DNA from: Candidatus Melainabacteria bacterium
GTDB lineage: Bacteria > Cyanobacteriota > Vampirovibrionia > Obscuribacterales > Obscuribacteraceae
DNA length: 64,000 bases
Assembly: GCA_003963305.1 (NCBI GenBank)
Contig: RXJR01000026.1
Coordinates: forward strand, 37,576 to 101,575
Direction: 5' to 3'
A program made the position numbers and the translations under genes. How positions within the stretch are numbered: the stretch's first letter is position 1; the number at the start of each line of letters is the position of its first letter. Positions 26,055-34,323 of the stretch are shown here, one piece after another. The notes under the pieces were generated by a model. The model saw nothing but the letters and a program-made list of their open reading frames with translations. It had not been told where the DNA came from and did no database searches.

Positions 26055-27278
26055 ATGAGTAACGGAGATTCTCACGCCGAAGTTGCGAGACTGCAGCCGA
26101 ACACTTTGCAATTAGATCGAGTCGACACGCTTTCCCAGAAATTTTATTCCGATGCCAGCTTAACAGGCTCGATACTGCGCTCTCAAGGTAACAATGAGAG
26201 TGTTGTCTCTGACCAGCTGGTTATCCCACCAGCACCATATTCACGTGAGGGCGATAAGTTTGTTACCACGCGACAACCCAGTGATGCAGCATTGCCAGCA
26301 CCGGTAGAGCAAGCCATAGAGGATGGTAAACCTATTCGATTTAGCAGTCAGAGTGAAAATAAAGCAGCTAATCGGCAACCCGATTATTTCCTTACTCCAG
26401 ATGGAAAGGTAGAAGCGAATCCAAACGCACAGCCTAACCAAGACGGCAGCATTAACATTGAAATTCAAACCGCTCAAAAAGAAGATAGCAAGAATCTAAC
26501 AGATACTATTACCAATGAAACTCCTATGCAAAGGCAGTGGGCCGAGGAGCTGCTACAGCACTTCCAGCGTGAGCATCCCGGTCAACGTGTTCCGCGTTGG
26601 TTGATTGACCTTGCCTCAGGTAAGCCTGATATGTCGGACTTTGTTCCATTTACGCCTGGTCCAAATCAACCCGTATCAGAAGCGCCAGAAAATGGCTTTG
26701 CAAATCGTGGTGTAAGAGGTGGTGGCAGCGGTAAAGGAAGCGGCGGATTTGCGGGCAACGGAGGATTCGATGGCGGCGGATATTTCAAAGGCAACGGAGG
26801 AAGCGGTGATGGCAGCCTCAATACAGGTGGCACTGATAGTCGTGGTCAACCGCTAGGCGCTGGTGAAACTGTCCAAGCAAAACAACTCTATGACTATTTT
26901 ATAGAAAAAGGATTTAGTCCAGCTCAAGCTTCAGGAATTTTAGGCAACCTCCAAACCGAATCCAGTTTTAAAACAAGCGCATACAATGCAGGTGAAGGTG
27001 CAATTGGGTTAGCGCAATGGGAGGGGGGCAGACGAACAGCACTGGAAGCATTTGCCAAACAGGAAGGCAAGCCGGTTACGGACTGGCGAGTGCAAGCTGA
27101 CTTCCTTATGAAGGAATTGCAAACGACTGAAAGTGGTGCTTATTCCGCTCTTAAGGCGGCACAAACGCCTGGGGCTGCCGCTTCAGCATTTGACAAATAC
27201 TATGAAAGAAGTTCTGGTGAAGCTAGAGGACAGCGCATGGCCAACGCAGAGAATATCTATCGTCAGCTTAGCGCTTAA
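26055..27278 (+). CDS. Modular phage-tail-lysozyme-like protein
   Basis: 407 residues; AGAGGAG precedes ATG 26055. The N-terminal module (about 75-180: QPDYFLTPDGKVEAN, DGSINIEIQ, then LLQHFQREHPGQRVP) is shared with the M23 protein at 21293-22936. A Gly-rich linker (about 225-265) follows, then a phage-tail lysozyme-type domain: GFSPAQASGILGNLQTESSF, a Gly-Leu-Ala-Gln-Trp motif, and ADFLMKEL. The Glu in QTESSF is the likely catalytic acid. No signal peptide. It would cleave peptidoglycan glycan strands; delivery is unknown. Confidence 0.8.
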   Translation: MSNGDSHAEVARLQPNTLQLDRVDTLSQKFYSDASLTGSILRSQGNNESVVSDQLVIPPAPYSREGDKFVTTRQPSDAALPAPVEQAIEDGKPIRFSSQSENKAANRQPDYFLTPDGKVEANPNAQPNQDGSINIEIQTAQKEDSKNLTDTITNETPMQRQWAEELLQHFQREHPGQRVPRWLIDLASGKPDMSDFVPFTPGPNQPVSEAPENGFANRGVRGGGSGKGSGGFAGNGGFDGGGYFKGNGGSGDGSLNTGGTDSRGQPLGAGETVQAKQLYDYFIEKGFSPAQASGILGNLQTESSFKTSAYNAGEGAIGLAQWEGGRRTALEAFAKQEGKPVTDWRVQADFLMKELQTTESGAYSALKAAQTPGAAASAFDKYYERSSGEARGQRMANAENIYRQLSA

Positions 27279-27363
27279 CAAAACATAACCACGATAGCTC
27301 AATTCGATGTTTGGATAATTGCTGCAACAATAGTATCCGTTCGGTGAAGCACCATAGATGGTG

Positions 27364-27914
27364 CTAATTAGAAAGTTCGAGCACCCCTGGAAGCAAATCT
27401 GCCGGATCTGATTTCGGATTTTTGGTGAGTTTAGAAATCGCTGTGCTGAAATATTTGAACGGATCGATTTTGAGCCGTTTGCATGTGGCGACGATGCTTG
27501 CGAGGATAGCAGCAGTGTTTCCGCCGTTGTCGCTGATGGCGGACATCCAATTTTTTCGACCAACTGCAATTGGTCTCAGCGCATTTTCTGCCAAGTTAAT
27601 TGTCAATCGTCAGGTCGCCGTCTTCAACATATACTTGCAACGCTTGCCAGTTTTTCATTGTGTAATTGATTGCTTTCCCAAGCGGACTTTGAGGAAGGAC
27701 CACTAACTTTTGAGTTGCCATCCAATATTTCTTGCCTCCACTCAGTTTCTTCATCACGCTTTTTAATCGTGGCTTGCCATGATCGAAAGTTGTGTTCGTT
27801 CAGCATTTCTTGCACGCAGTATTGCGGCACTGTCAGCCCGCTCTCCCGCCAGCGTTTTAGCCTATATTTCCACAGCTTCTCTTTGCTCTGATCTCTACGC
27901 GTAAGTGCCACCAC
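27364..27914 (-). mobile_element. IS66-family remnant with internal deletion
   Basis: 27624-27914 encodes an IS66 accessory TnpA-like protein (WKYRLKRWRESGLTVPQYC, then FRSWQATIKKRD). 27364-27606 encodes the very C-terminus of the IS66 transposase (LAENALRPIAVGRKNW, DNGG, IDPFKYF, DLLPG). The middle accessory gene and most of the transposase are missing, so it cannot move on its own. Confidence 0.8.
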
Positions 27915-28057
27915 ATGTCCTCCCGACGGAGAACATCTTCGCTCGTTTCAATTCAAATTTGAAGAACGCAATTCGCCGAACGGATACCAACAATAAGAGT
28001 AAGGAACTCAGTGGCAGGCAAAGGCATCGCTACTCGAAGGCGCTATCATGACATTTT

Positions 28058-28475
28058 TTGCAATGGTTGTGCGCCGAAGCCATCACGACGTTCGCCATAG
28101 GTGATGCTGCTGACTTCGTGGGCTTCGTGGGCTCACTGGCACTTGCGCTGAATGCACTTTGTTTCTCTCTTTTGTGGCGACACCGAGAAGAACTTGAACA
28201 TGCGTTCGACATGGCTCCGTTTAAGAAACGTAGTCGCCAACACCGCAGGTGTAGGTGCCGGTCTATCAACATATAAGCTAAATTGTCTATGGCCGGATCT
28301 AATCGTAGGAGGACTAATCGCAGCACTATTCATACGATCTGCATGGACATTAATTACTGAGTCGATTGAGGATCTGAGGACTTCAAATTGTGTCAAGGAA
28401 TGTGATTCCGAGACGGTTTTAACGGGCATTAAGAACAAAAATCCAAGAGACAAAAATTCCTGTGACAGCCGTTAA
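28058..28475 (+). pseudogene. Cation diffusion facilitator (CzcD-like) fragment, frameshifted
   Basis: Frame 1 (from 28058) reads GDAADFVGFVGSLALALNALCFSLLWRHREE. A shift near 28190 leads to NLNMRSTWLRLRN, then LWPDLIVGGLIAALFIRSAW and SIEDLR. These are TM3-TM6 signatures of CDF zinc/cobalt efflux proteins. The N-terminal part and any His-rich loop are absent. It is a decayed metal-efflux gene beside the IS66 remnant. Confidence 0.75.
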
Positions 28476-28516
28476 TCAATTGGAAAATGCAAGATTGAAT
28501 TTAGAGAGCAATTTCA

Positions 28517-30082
28517 TCAAGTGCCACCATTTTTAGTGGCGTCATTTAAAGTAGTTTGCGCTGGTGGAGCAGTCTTGTTACGGGCATAGATGAAAACTGA
28601 ATCCGTGATCAAACTCCATCTGGGTAAGTTTACGCGAGTTTCCAAAGTCCAATTTTGTTGAAGTTTTTGATGAAAATTAAAGTCTGCCGTACAGCCAGGC
28701 CATTCTTCACCGATGTAGATTAATCGATCACCTGTGTAAAATTCCAGAGCTTTAGTTGCCATCACATCTCTATTGGGTGGCCAACAAAGCATAAGGGTGC
28801 GGTCAGGGTGAAAAGCGACGGTTGACTCAGAACCAAGTAATACTTCAGTCCAGCTAACGTTTCTCGACGTATAGCCGTTGCGCTTAGTCTCCGCCGGTAA
28901 AGCATCATAGGCGATAATATCTGCCCCTCTTCGCCGTAGCAGTGCCGCCCAATAGCCAGTGCCTGCGCCGACCTCGACTATCGGTCCACAGTTGATAATG
29001 GCTGTTAATGCGGCATTCGAGGGAATCGCCCACGAGTATTTTCTAACGATTAAGTCGCGGCAGAAGCGACGAGTGTCACTCGCGGAGTAGCGGCTTTCCA
29101 TCAGGTCAACTAACTCAAGCAATGGGTTGCTGGTTTCTGTTAATTCATCAGAAAGTGTTTTTTTTCCGTTCAGTTCAGGCAGGTGCCAAGTCGAATCTCT
29201 ATCGAAATTGAGCGAGAAGTCAAACATACTGAATGCATCGCTGATGTTGCCCCAGAGCAAATAAATGCTTCCCAGTTTGATAGCACATCCGGCCACTGAA
29301 TCGACTGCACTTGCATCGTTCACCGAGATAGCTTGCTTGAGGATATTTTCTGCTTCACTATGTCTGCCGAGTTCGATGTAAGTAAGACCAAGGTCCTCAA
29401 ATGCATGGACCTTTAGCCTTGAGCGCGCATCTTTCAGCATCTCAGCTGCCAATTCAAGATGTATGACTGACAAATCGAAATAGCGTTGCATAGCAAGCAA
29501 ACAACCAAGTCGTGCAAGAGCTTGTATGTAACTCAATCTTGCACAAGGATTATCATTGGCAAATCGTTTCCGTATTGAAATTGCTCGCGTTAAGCAGTTT
29601 TGTGCTTCAACATTTCTACCAATGTTTGACAAGTACTCCGCATAGAACATAAGTCGATCTGCGATTTCAGAATGGTTGGCACCAATTTCTTGAATACGCA
29701 ACGCGATAAGTCGCTCATGAATAGGTTCCAATAGTTTGTGGAAATCACTCAACCACGAGTTCCACCGTTGAAGTAGCCGTTCCATTGTGTCGCGAACCAA
29801 AAACGATTCACTAGGCAAAGAAAGCGACAAAATATCTAGAAGTTTCTGAAGCTCAAGATAGCAATCTTCCGCTCCAAAGACTCTTAGCTCGATTGCTTCA
29901 ACGAGTTGTTCCTGGTTATCCAAACCTACAAATTTGCGCGCCTCAGCACCAAGAGTTGCTGCCAACATAGTATCGTCTGCTTTATGAGCCCTATGCGCCG
30001 CAGCCGCAAGCGAAAGTGACTGAAATAGAAGCTTTTGATTTTCAGGTATACGTGTTGATTGTTCACTCTTTTGTAGTTCCAT
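28517..30082 (-). CDS. TPR protein fused to SAM-methyltransferase-like domain
   Basis: 521 residues from ATG 30082 (AAGGGG just upstream; the longer frame adds only 9 residues). Residues about 100-300 are helical repeats of TPR type (ALARLGCLLAMQRYFDLSV, DLGLTYIELGRHSEAENI, KLGSIYLLWGNISDAF). The C-terminal domain has the SAM motif IVEVGAGTGYWAALLRRRG, then AYDALP, LMLCWPP and YIGEEWPG. It stands alone between remnants and the sigma4-like gene. The substrate is unknown; TPRs suggest a protein partner. Confidence 0.75.
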   Translation of the reverse strand: MELQKSEQSTRIPENQKLLFQSLSLAAAAHRAHKADDTMLAATLGAEARKFVGLDNQEQLVEAIELRVFGAEDCYLELQKLLDILSLSLPSESFLVRDTMERLLQRWNSWLSDFHKLLEPIHERLIALRIQEIGANHSEIADRLMFYAEYLSNIGRNVEAQNCLTRAISIRKRFANDNPCARLSYIQALARLGCLLAMQRYFDLSVIHLELAAEMLKDARSRLKVHAFEDLGLTYIELGRHSEAENILKQAISVNDASAVDSVAGCAIKLGSIYLLWGNISDAFSMFDFSLNFDRDSTWHLPELNGKKTLSDELTETSNPLLELVDLMESRYSASDTRRFCRDLIVRKYSWAIPSNAALTAIINCGPIVEVGAGTGYWAALLRRRGADIIAYDALPAETKRNGYTSRNVSWTEVLLGSESTVAFHPDRTLMLCWPPNRDVMATKALEFYTGDRLIYIGEEWPGCTADFNFHQKLQQNWTLETRVNLPRWSLITDSVFIYARNKTAPPAQTTLNDATKNGGT

Positions 30083-30301
30083 GGTTCCCCTTTGACTCCT
30101 TGAAAGCAACTTTTCATTCGCTGGTACTGCTCAACAAAGAAAAAAAGCTCTTATTCGCTCGTCGAACAACCGAACTAAGTTGAGACTGTAAGCGAATTTA
30201 GCTCTCCTATAAACATTCAACACAGAACCAAATTGCCCACATCGTTGGTGGCGGCAGAAAGCAGTAATTGAACTCTCATTTTTCACTTTCATACTCCTCA
30301 C

Positions 30302-30676
30302 TTAGCATCTGTTTAACGAAGCAAGGGCTTTCGATTCAGTGGCATACACAACTTCAATAGTTGTTTGAACAAGAGCGGCGGTAGTCTGATAGTCTTTCCA
30401 AATGCCGTCGTCGATGCCCCACAAAACGAGGAGCATGTTTTTTTCCTCACCGGTCAGCGTTGGTAAGTACTGTTTGTTGACTTTCAAATGCCGTCTGGAG
30501 GACGAGGACAACGAGCGTCGCAAATCGATTTTGCGCAACGCACGTCGCTCCAACGCGCGAATGCTTTCGTGGCTTACCTGATAAAGTTCACCCAGTTCTC
30601 GCAACGTTCGGGGTTCGCCCTTAAGTCCAAATCGGTAATTTAAAATCTGTCTTTGTTTCAATGTTAGATACGACAA
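30302..30676 (-). CDS. Stand-alone sigma70-region-4-like protein (copy 2)
   Basis: 124 residues. Region 4 occupies the front half: LTLKQRQILNYRFGL, RTLRELGELYQVSHESIRALERRALRKI. A Ser/Arg-rich linker follows, then the family-specific C-terminal block LTGEEKNMLLVLWGIDDGIWKDY. Regions 1-3 are absent. It is expressed from box promoter E, about 107 bp upstream, and is the nearest gene downstream of the ArsR at 30875. It might act as an alternative promoter-recognition or anti-sigma-like factor (inference). Confidence 0.7.
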   Translation of the reverse strand: MSYLTLKQRQILNYRFGLKGEPRTLRELGELYQVSHESIRALERRALRKIDLRRSLSSSSRRHLKVNKQYLPTLTGEEKNMLLVLWGIDDGIWKDYQTTAALVQTTIEVVYATESKALASLNRC

Positions 30677-30782
30677 GGTCTGCTCTCACAACAGGCGTTA
30701 GAGACCGGAAAAATTTATAGGTAAATCAACAGAACACCGTCGCAATTTGCGTCACTTTGATTATGGTGTTGAGTTTAATTGT

Positions 30783-30833
30783 AAGATACAGATCGAATGA
30801 GTAGCAGTCAACCATTCAAGCGATTAATTTAAT
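30783..30833 (-). promoter_or_regulatory. Regulon promoter E (box + sigma70 promoter)
   Basis: On the minus strand: box ATTAAAT-N6-CTTGAAT (30833-30814), 2-bp gap, -35 TTGACT (30811-30806), 17-bp spacer, -10 TATCTT (30788-30783). It drives the sigma4-like gene ending at 30302. The gap is 9 bp shorter than in promoters A-C, close to one helical turn. Confidence 0.83.
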
Positions 30834-30874
30834 TGTTTAGAGCTAAGTTAGGCTGCTTTCGTTGGAGAAAGTTT

Positions 30875-31267
30875 TTACTTTCTCTTTGTGACAGACTTCT
30901 TTTTGGCGCTCGATTTCTCTTTTATTTTTGCTTGCTCCATATCATCCAGCAAGCACAATCCTTTTTCGAGAAGCGAACGAACGCATCCGTCTATGAGCCG
31001 GTAATGAACATGATTTCCATGACGTTGATAAGCAAGAATGCCACCCAGTGTTAACCGCTGTAAGTGTCCGGAGACCGCTTGGACTGTCATTCCGCTACCC
31101 ACGGCAAGCTCGGTCACACTCATTTCGTCAGTATTACAGAGGAGGACTAACAGTTTTAGACGTGTGTCATTAGCTAGAACTTTGAACATCTCTTCCAGTT
31201 CGGTAGCTTTTTCTTGACTTAATTGACTGTCATTATAGTTAGGTTTTTGTGAGCAACACTCATCCAT
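30875..31267 (-). CDS. ArsR/SmtB-family metal-sensing repressor (CC N-terminus), copy 2
   Basis: 130 residues. N-terminal DECC, HTH at VTELAVGSGMTVQAVSGHLQRL, and a C-terminal helix GCVRSLLEKGLCLLDD, all parallel to the protein at 4450-4824. The basic tail (KEKSSAKKKSVTKRK) is extra. It is divergent from the gene at 31400 across box B, which makes it the best candidate for the protein that binds the regulon box. The metal is unknown; thiophilic by cysteine content. Confidence 0.87.
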   Translation of the reverse strand: MDECCSQKPNYNDSQLSQEKATELEEMFKVLANDTRLKLLVLLCNTDEMSVTELAVGSGMTVQAVSGHLQRLTLGGILAYQRHGNHVHYRLIDGCVRSLLEKGLCLLDDMEQAKIKEKSSAKKKSVTKRK

Positions 31268-31303
31268 TTATCCAACTCCATACACGATAATCGAAACTAA
31301 ACT

Positions 31304-31363
31304 ATTAAATTAATCGCTTGAATGCTTTTTCATATTGACAATGATCACACTGTTCACTATCTT
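31304..31363 (+). promoter_or_regulatory. Regulon promoter B (box + sigma70 promoter)
   Basis: Box ATTAAAT-N6-CTTGAAT at 31304-31323, 11-bp gap, -35 TTGACA at 31335-31340, 17-bp spacer, -10 TATCTT at 31358-31363. It lies between arsR (minus) and the gene at 31400 (plus), so the box could control both directions. Confidence 0.85.
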
Positions 31364-31399
31364 CAAATGTACCCAGATTAAAGGAGGTTTTGAACGAAG

Positions 31400-31843
31400 A
31401 TGTTAGTCGCCGACAATCCCAGTGCCGAAGGAGGTTTAGAGGGATCAGTACAATTTGCGGATAACGGTGTACGCCTTTTTGAAGACAGCACCAAAGCTGC
31501 ACAGAATTCTGTTATACCAGGTTCGAGTGTCGACCGCGCACTTCCCTCAGATTTCGCATCAGGATCGGTTGGAGCGGACGGATCGATTACTTTTGGTTCA
31601 AACCAGACTGCAATGGACATCTCTAGTACAACATCGCCAATACAATTGATGGGCGAACAGATATCCAGCATGATCAAACCATTTCTTGCCATGCCCGGTG
31701 GTTTGGGTTTAGTCAACGCAATATTTGAATTTCTAACCAATCTATTTACTAGTTTTTCCAGCGTCGCTTTCGATCCCAAACTTTGGGCACAACAAGCGCA
31801 AGCCAGTTTGGATGCGATGTCAAAGCTCAAGTCGTCCAGCTAG
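31400..31843 (+). CDS. Hypothetical protein of the box regulon, 147 aa
   Basis: A strong AAAGGAGGT lies 11 bases before ATG 31400 and promoter B ends 37 bp upstream, so expression is well supported. The first 85 residues are polar and Ser/Asp/Gly-rich (GSVGADGSITFGSNQ); the rest holds an amphipathic or membrane-active helix (LGLVNAIFEFLTNLFTSF) and an Ala/Gln-rich end. No family is recognised and there is no signal peptide. The hydrophobic helix could insert into a membrane. Confidence 0.65.
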   Translation: MLVADNPSAEGGLEGSVQFADNGVRLFEDSTKAAQNSVIPGSSVDRALPSDFASGSVGADGSITFGSNQTAMDISSTTSPIQLMGEQISSMIKPFLAMPGGLGLVNAIFEFLTNLFTSFSSVAFDPKLWAQQAQASLDAMSKLKSSS

Positions 31844-32112
31844 AAAGCACGCGTTTAATTGCCGCAGATGTAGGAGGAACAATAACATCTGAGGATTGCG
31901 ATGGAATGGAGCTCGGTCTTCGGAACAATAGTTCTTCGGAACAATAGTTCTTCGAAACAATCGTTCTAACAAATTGCCCAAGAAGGATTACTTGAGAGAC
32001 CGAGTGCAGCGCATTGGTCGATGTGCCAATTTTACATCTCAAAAAAACAAACCCTGTCGGCTGCTAGTTACTAATTAACTCAAGCTGACGTGCATGAAAA
32101 ATTTAGCAGGAA
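31844..32112. other. Intergenic region with short tandem repeats
   Basis: No gene seen. It contains a 16-bp tandem repeat at 31921-31967 and leads to the terminator at 32113-32143. Confidence 0.5.
31921..31967. repeat. Three tandem 16-bp repeats
   Basis: CGGAACAATAGTTCTT occurs twice exactly and a third time with three changes. Each unit holds the near-palindrome GAACAATAGTTC. The arrangement resembles iterons or a multi-site operator, but no replication gene is near. Confidence 0.8.
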
Positions 32113-32143
32113 GAAGGCGGAGTACGAAGGGCACTCCGCCTTC
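32113..32143 (-). terminator. Strong hairpin terminator of the CBA-ZIP operon
   Basis: An 11-bp perfect stem GAAGGCGGAGT / ACTCCGCCTTC with a 9-base loop, lying just after the stop of the ZIP gene on the minus strand. Short T-rich tails on both sides allow it to act in both directions. Confidence 0.8.
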
Positions 32144-32165
32144 TATTTGTCATACGAATTAAAGT

Positions 32166-32882
32166 TCAGGCGAGCATACCAACGACAAGAAGCGTTAGAA
32201 AACCCAAAAAGAATGCCGCCGTGGTTGCAGGTGTCTCAGGCTGTTCATGCGCTTCAAGCAGGAGTTCTTCTGTCACCAAGAAAAGTAAGGCCGCTAGACC
32301 GAATGACAAAACTGTTTCCATCAAGACATCTGGTGCTTTGGCAAGAACAAAGACACCAATGACGGTTCCCAACAATATTAGGGAGGATATGCCAGCGACA
32401 GTTTTCATTACAGTGGCCTTGGACAAACCGTATTCGGATAACTCAATTGCAATTGCCAATCCAAGTGATAAGAGTTCTATGGTGAGTGCCGTTGTCAGAA
32501 GCTGCCCTTCTTTAGCACCAGCTGCAAAACCTATTCCAATTAGGAAACCATCCAGTAAGACATCAACTGCTACGGCTGTAACCATAGCCGTGGGGAAACC
32601 ACTTTTTTTATTTTCTTTTGCTTCGAGAGTTTTGGCTAACGATTTGATCCACAACATCGCCAGCACTCCGACGCCAAAGCCGAGCACCACATAAATAGGA
32701 GCATGTCGTTTAATGATGTCGGGTAAAAGCTCCACCGACACAACAGAAAAAACAACACCAGCAGCTAAATGTTGCAAAAAGCCACGCACCACAGGACTTG
32801 GTGTTTTATACAACAAAACTACTGAAGCACCGATGATGGTGGCTATGACCGGAAAACACGCATTTAGTAAAACGGTATACAT
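32166..32882 (-). CDS. ZIP-family metal transporter
   Basis: 238 residues, about 7-8 membrane helices. Family motifs: HLAAGVVFSVVSVELLPD in TM2-3, VDVLLDGFLIGIGFAAG in TM4, IELLSLGLAIAIEL in TM5 and TEELLLEAHE near the end. The usual TM4/TM5 His ligands are mostly Asp and Glu here. ZIP proteins normally bring Zn or other divalent cations into the cytoplasm. It is last in the operon of CzcBCA exporters, 23 bp after the bestrophin gene, an odd pairing of import and export. Confidence 0.88.
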   Translation of the reverse strand: MYTVLLNACFPVIATIIGASVVLLYKTPSPVVRGFLQHLAAGVVFSVVSVELLPDIIKRHAPIYVVLGFGVGVLAMLWIKSLAKTLEAKENKKSGFPTAMVTAVAVDVLLDGFLIGIGFAAGAKEGQLLTTALTIELLSLGLAIAIELSEYGLSKATVMKTVAGISSLILLGTVIGVFVLAKAPDVLMETVLSFGLAALLFLVTEELLLEAHEQPETPATTAAFFLGFLTLLVVGMLA

Positions 32883-32905
32883 TTGAAGTCTCGCAAACTA
32901 CTTAG

Positions 32906-33820
32906 CTAATTCAGCAAACTTTTCTCAGCGCTTTCGTTCCGAAGCTCCAGCTCAAAAATTTCCTCTACCGAAGTACGAATCGTTTCGCATATCGACTCCA
33001 AGGGCAAATCATTTGGCATATCATCAAACGGCCGCTCTACTTCCTCTGCAAGAAGTTCAAGACCGAAGATGAGGTATGAAGAAACGGCCATTATTGCAAC
33101 AGTCATCCAGTGAAAAGAAGGTACGAGAAACCAGGGCAAACACAGAACATTTAAAGTCAAACCAAACCACAGTAGCAGTTTGTATGAGCCTACAATCGGG
33201 GATTTCAAAATACGCTCGCAGGCACCACAAATATCCATAAGCGTTTTTGCATGTTCGTTAATTTGCAATTGTTCCCATTCATCTATGTAACCGGCGCTGC
33301 GCCACTGCTTGAGATGATCGTAAATCTGCTGGGTTACTGCCAATGGAATGTGCTGTTTTTTGTCCGTCACAGAAAGCAATTCTAAGATCTGTCCATCACG
33401 TTTTTGACGCAAGTGATCTTTTAAAGTATAGGCGAATTGTGATATCAGCAAACCGAAGCGCTGACGTTCAGTATCCGGCAGATTTTTCGCGTACGAATAA
33501 GTTTTGATTGCTAGATTTCTAGACTCATTTACCAATTGCCCCCACAACTTTCGTCCTTCCCACCATCGGTCATAAGCACTGTTATTTCTAAAAATCAGCA
33601 AAATACCGACAATTGCGCTGACAGATATAACGGCGTTGGCGTCGTTCAATTTAGCGCCTTGTAAATTGTGATTGTCGACGAAACAGACCAATGCCGAGTA
33701 GAGAATAACTACCACCAAGACTTTCCAAAGCAAATCTCGTCCTGGTTCGAAGTGGTCGATGAAGTGTTGTAGTCCACGTTCGACTTTAGCGACATTGTTG
33801 TTTGGTCTGTGTGAATTCAT
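32906..33820 (-). CDS. Bestrophin-like anion channel family protein
   Basis: About 304 residues. It has the bacterial bestrophin/UPF0187 signature FRNNSAYDRWWEGRKLWGQL after the first helix pair, then long cytosolic helices and a late double helix (NVLCLPWFLVPSFHWM). The family forms anion or cation channels in the inner membrane. ATG 33820 (MNSHRPN) is preferred because longer frames run back into mgtC; ATG 33868 is an alternative. It sits between mgtC and the ZIP gene in the metal operon. Confidence 0.85.
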   Translation of the reverse strand: MNSHRPNNNVAKVERGLQHFIDHFEPGRDLLWKVLVVVILYSALVCFVDNHNLQGAKLNDANAVISVSAIVGILLIFRNNSAYDRWWEGRKLWGQLVNESRNLAIKTYSYAKNLPDTERQRFGLLISQFAYTLKDHLRQKRDGQILELLSVTDKKQHIPLAVTQQIYDHLKQWRSAGYIDEWEQLQINEHAKTLMDICGACERILKSPIVGSYKLLLWFGLTLNVLCLPWFLVPSFHWMTVAIMAVSSYLIFGLELLAEEVERPFDDMPNDLPLESICETIRTSVEEIFELELRNESAEKSLLN

Positions 33821-33839
33821 TTTGTGCTCGGTTTCCGTT

Positions 33840-34307
33840 TCATCGATCAGTTTTGTTTGTTTTTTCATTCGCGCCATTGCAGTTTTTACGTTCAATCAAC
33901 GCATTCCAGCCGGGTAAGTGATGAACAGCCAGTAGAGAAAAAGTTAGTGCTGTGGCCAAAGCTCCGAGGACAAACATACCAAAGGCGACTGCCAATCCGA
34001 TAGCCGCTGAAGTCCAAAGAGTAGCCGCTGTTGTCAATCCAGTTGTTCTACCTTGGTCTCGCATAATCACGCCAGCACCGAGAAATCCAACTCCGCTGAC
34101 GATCTGTCCTGCAATTCTGGTATCGACTGTTTGACCGAGCGCATGGGATGAAATCAAGCCGAAAACACAAGCTCCTAAAGCAACGGCAGCGTAAGTTCGT
34201 ACTCCAGCATCTTGACCGTGGCTTTCTCTTTCGTACCCAACCAGTCCACCAAGAACGGTTGCAAGCAACGCTCTTGAAGCCATCAAAATTTCTAGTTGCC
34301 AATCCAT
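33840..34307 (-). CDS. mgtC: MgtC/SapB-family membrane protein
   Basis: 155 residues, 4-5 TM helices: LLATVLGGLVGYERE, then RTYAAVALGACVFGLIS and VSGVGFLGAGVIMRD, the family's hallmark glycine-rich segments. MgtC affects magnesium homeostasis and F-ATPase activity in pathogens; a wider role in ion stress is known. It lacks the C-terminal ACT-like domain of longer homologs. It starts 16 bp after the CzcC-like gene, inside the efflux operon. Confidence 0.88.
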   Translation of the reverse strand: MDWQLEILMASRALLATVLGGLVGYERESHGQDAGVRTYAAVALGACVFGLISSHALGQTVDTRIAGQIVSGVGFLGAGVIMRDQGRTTGLTTAATLWTSAAIGLAVAFGMFVLGALATALTFSLLAVHHLPGWNALIERKNCNGANEKTNKTDR

Positions 34308-34323
34308 CCGCTCTACCTGACAC

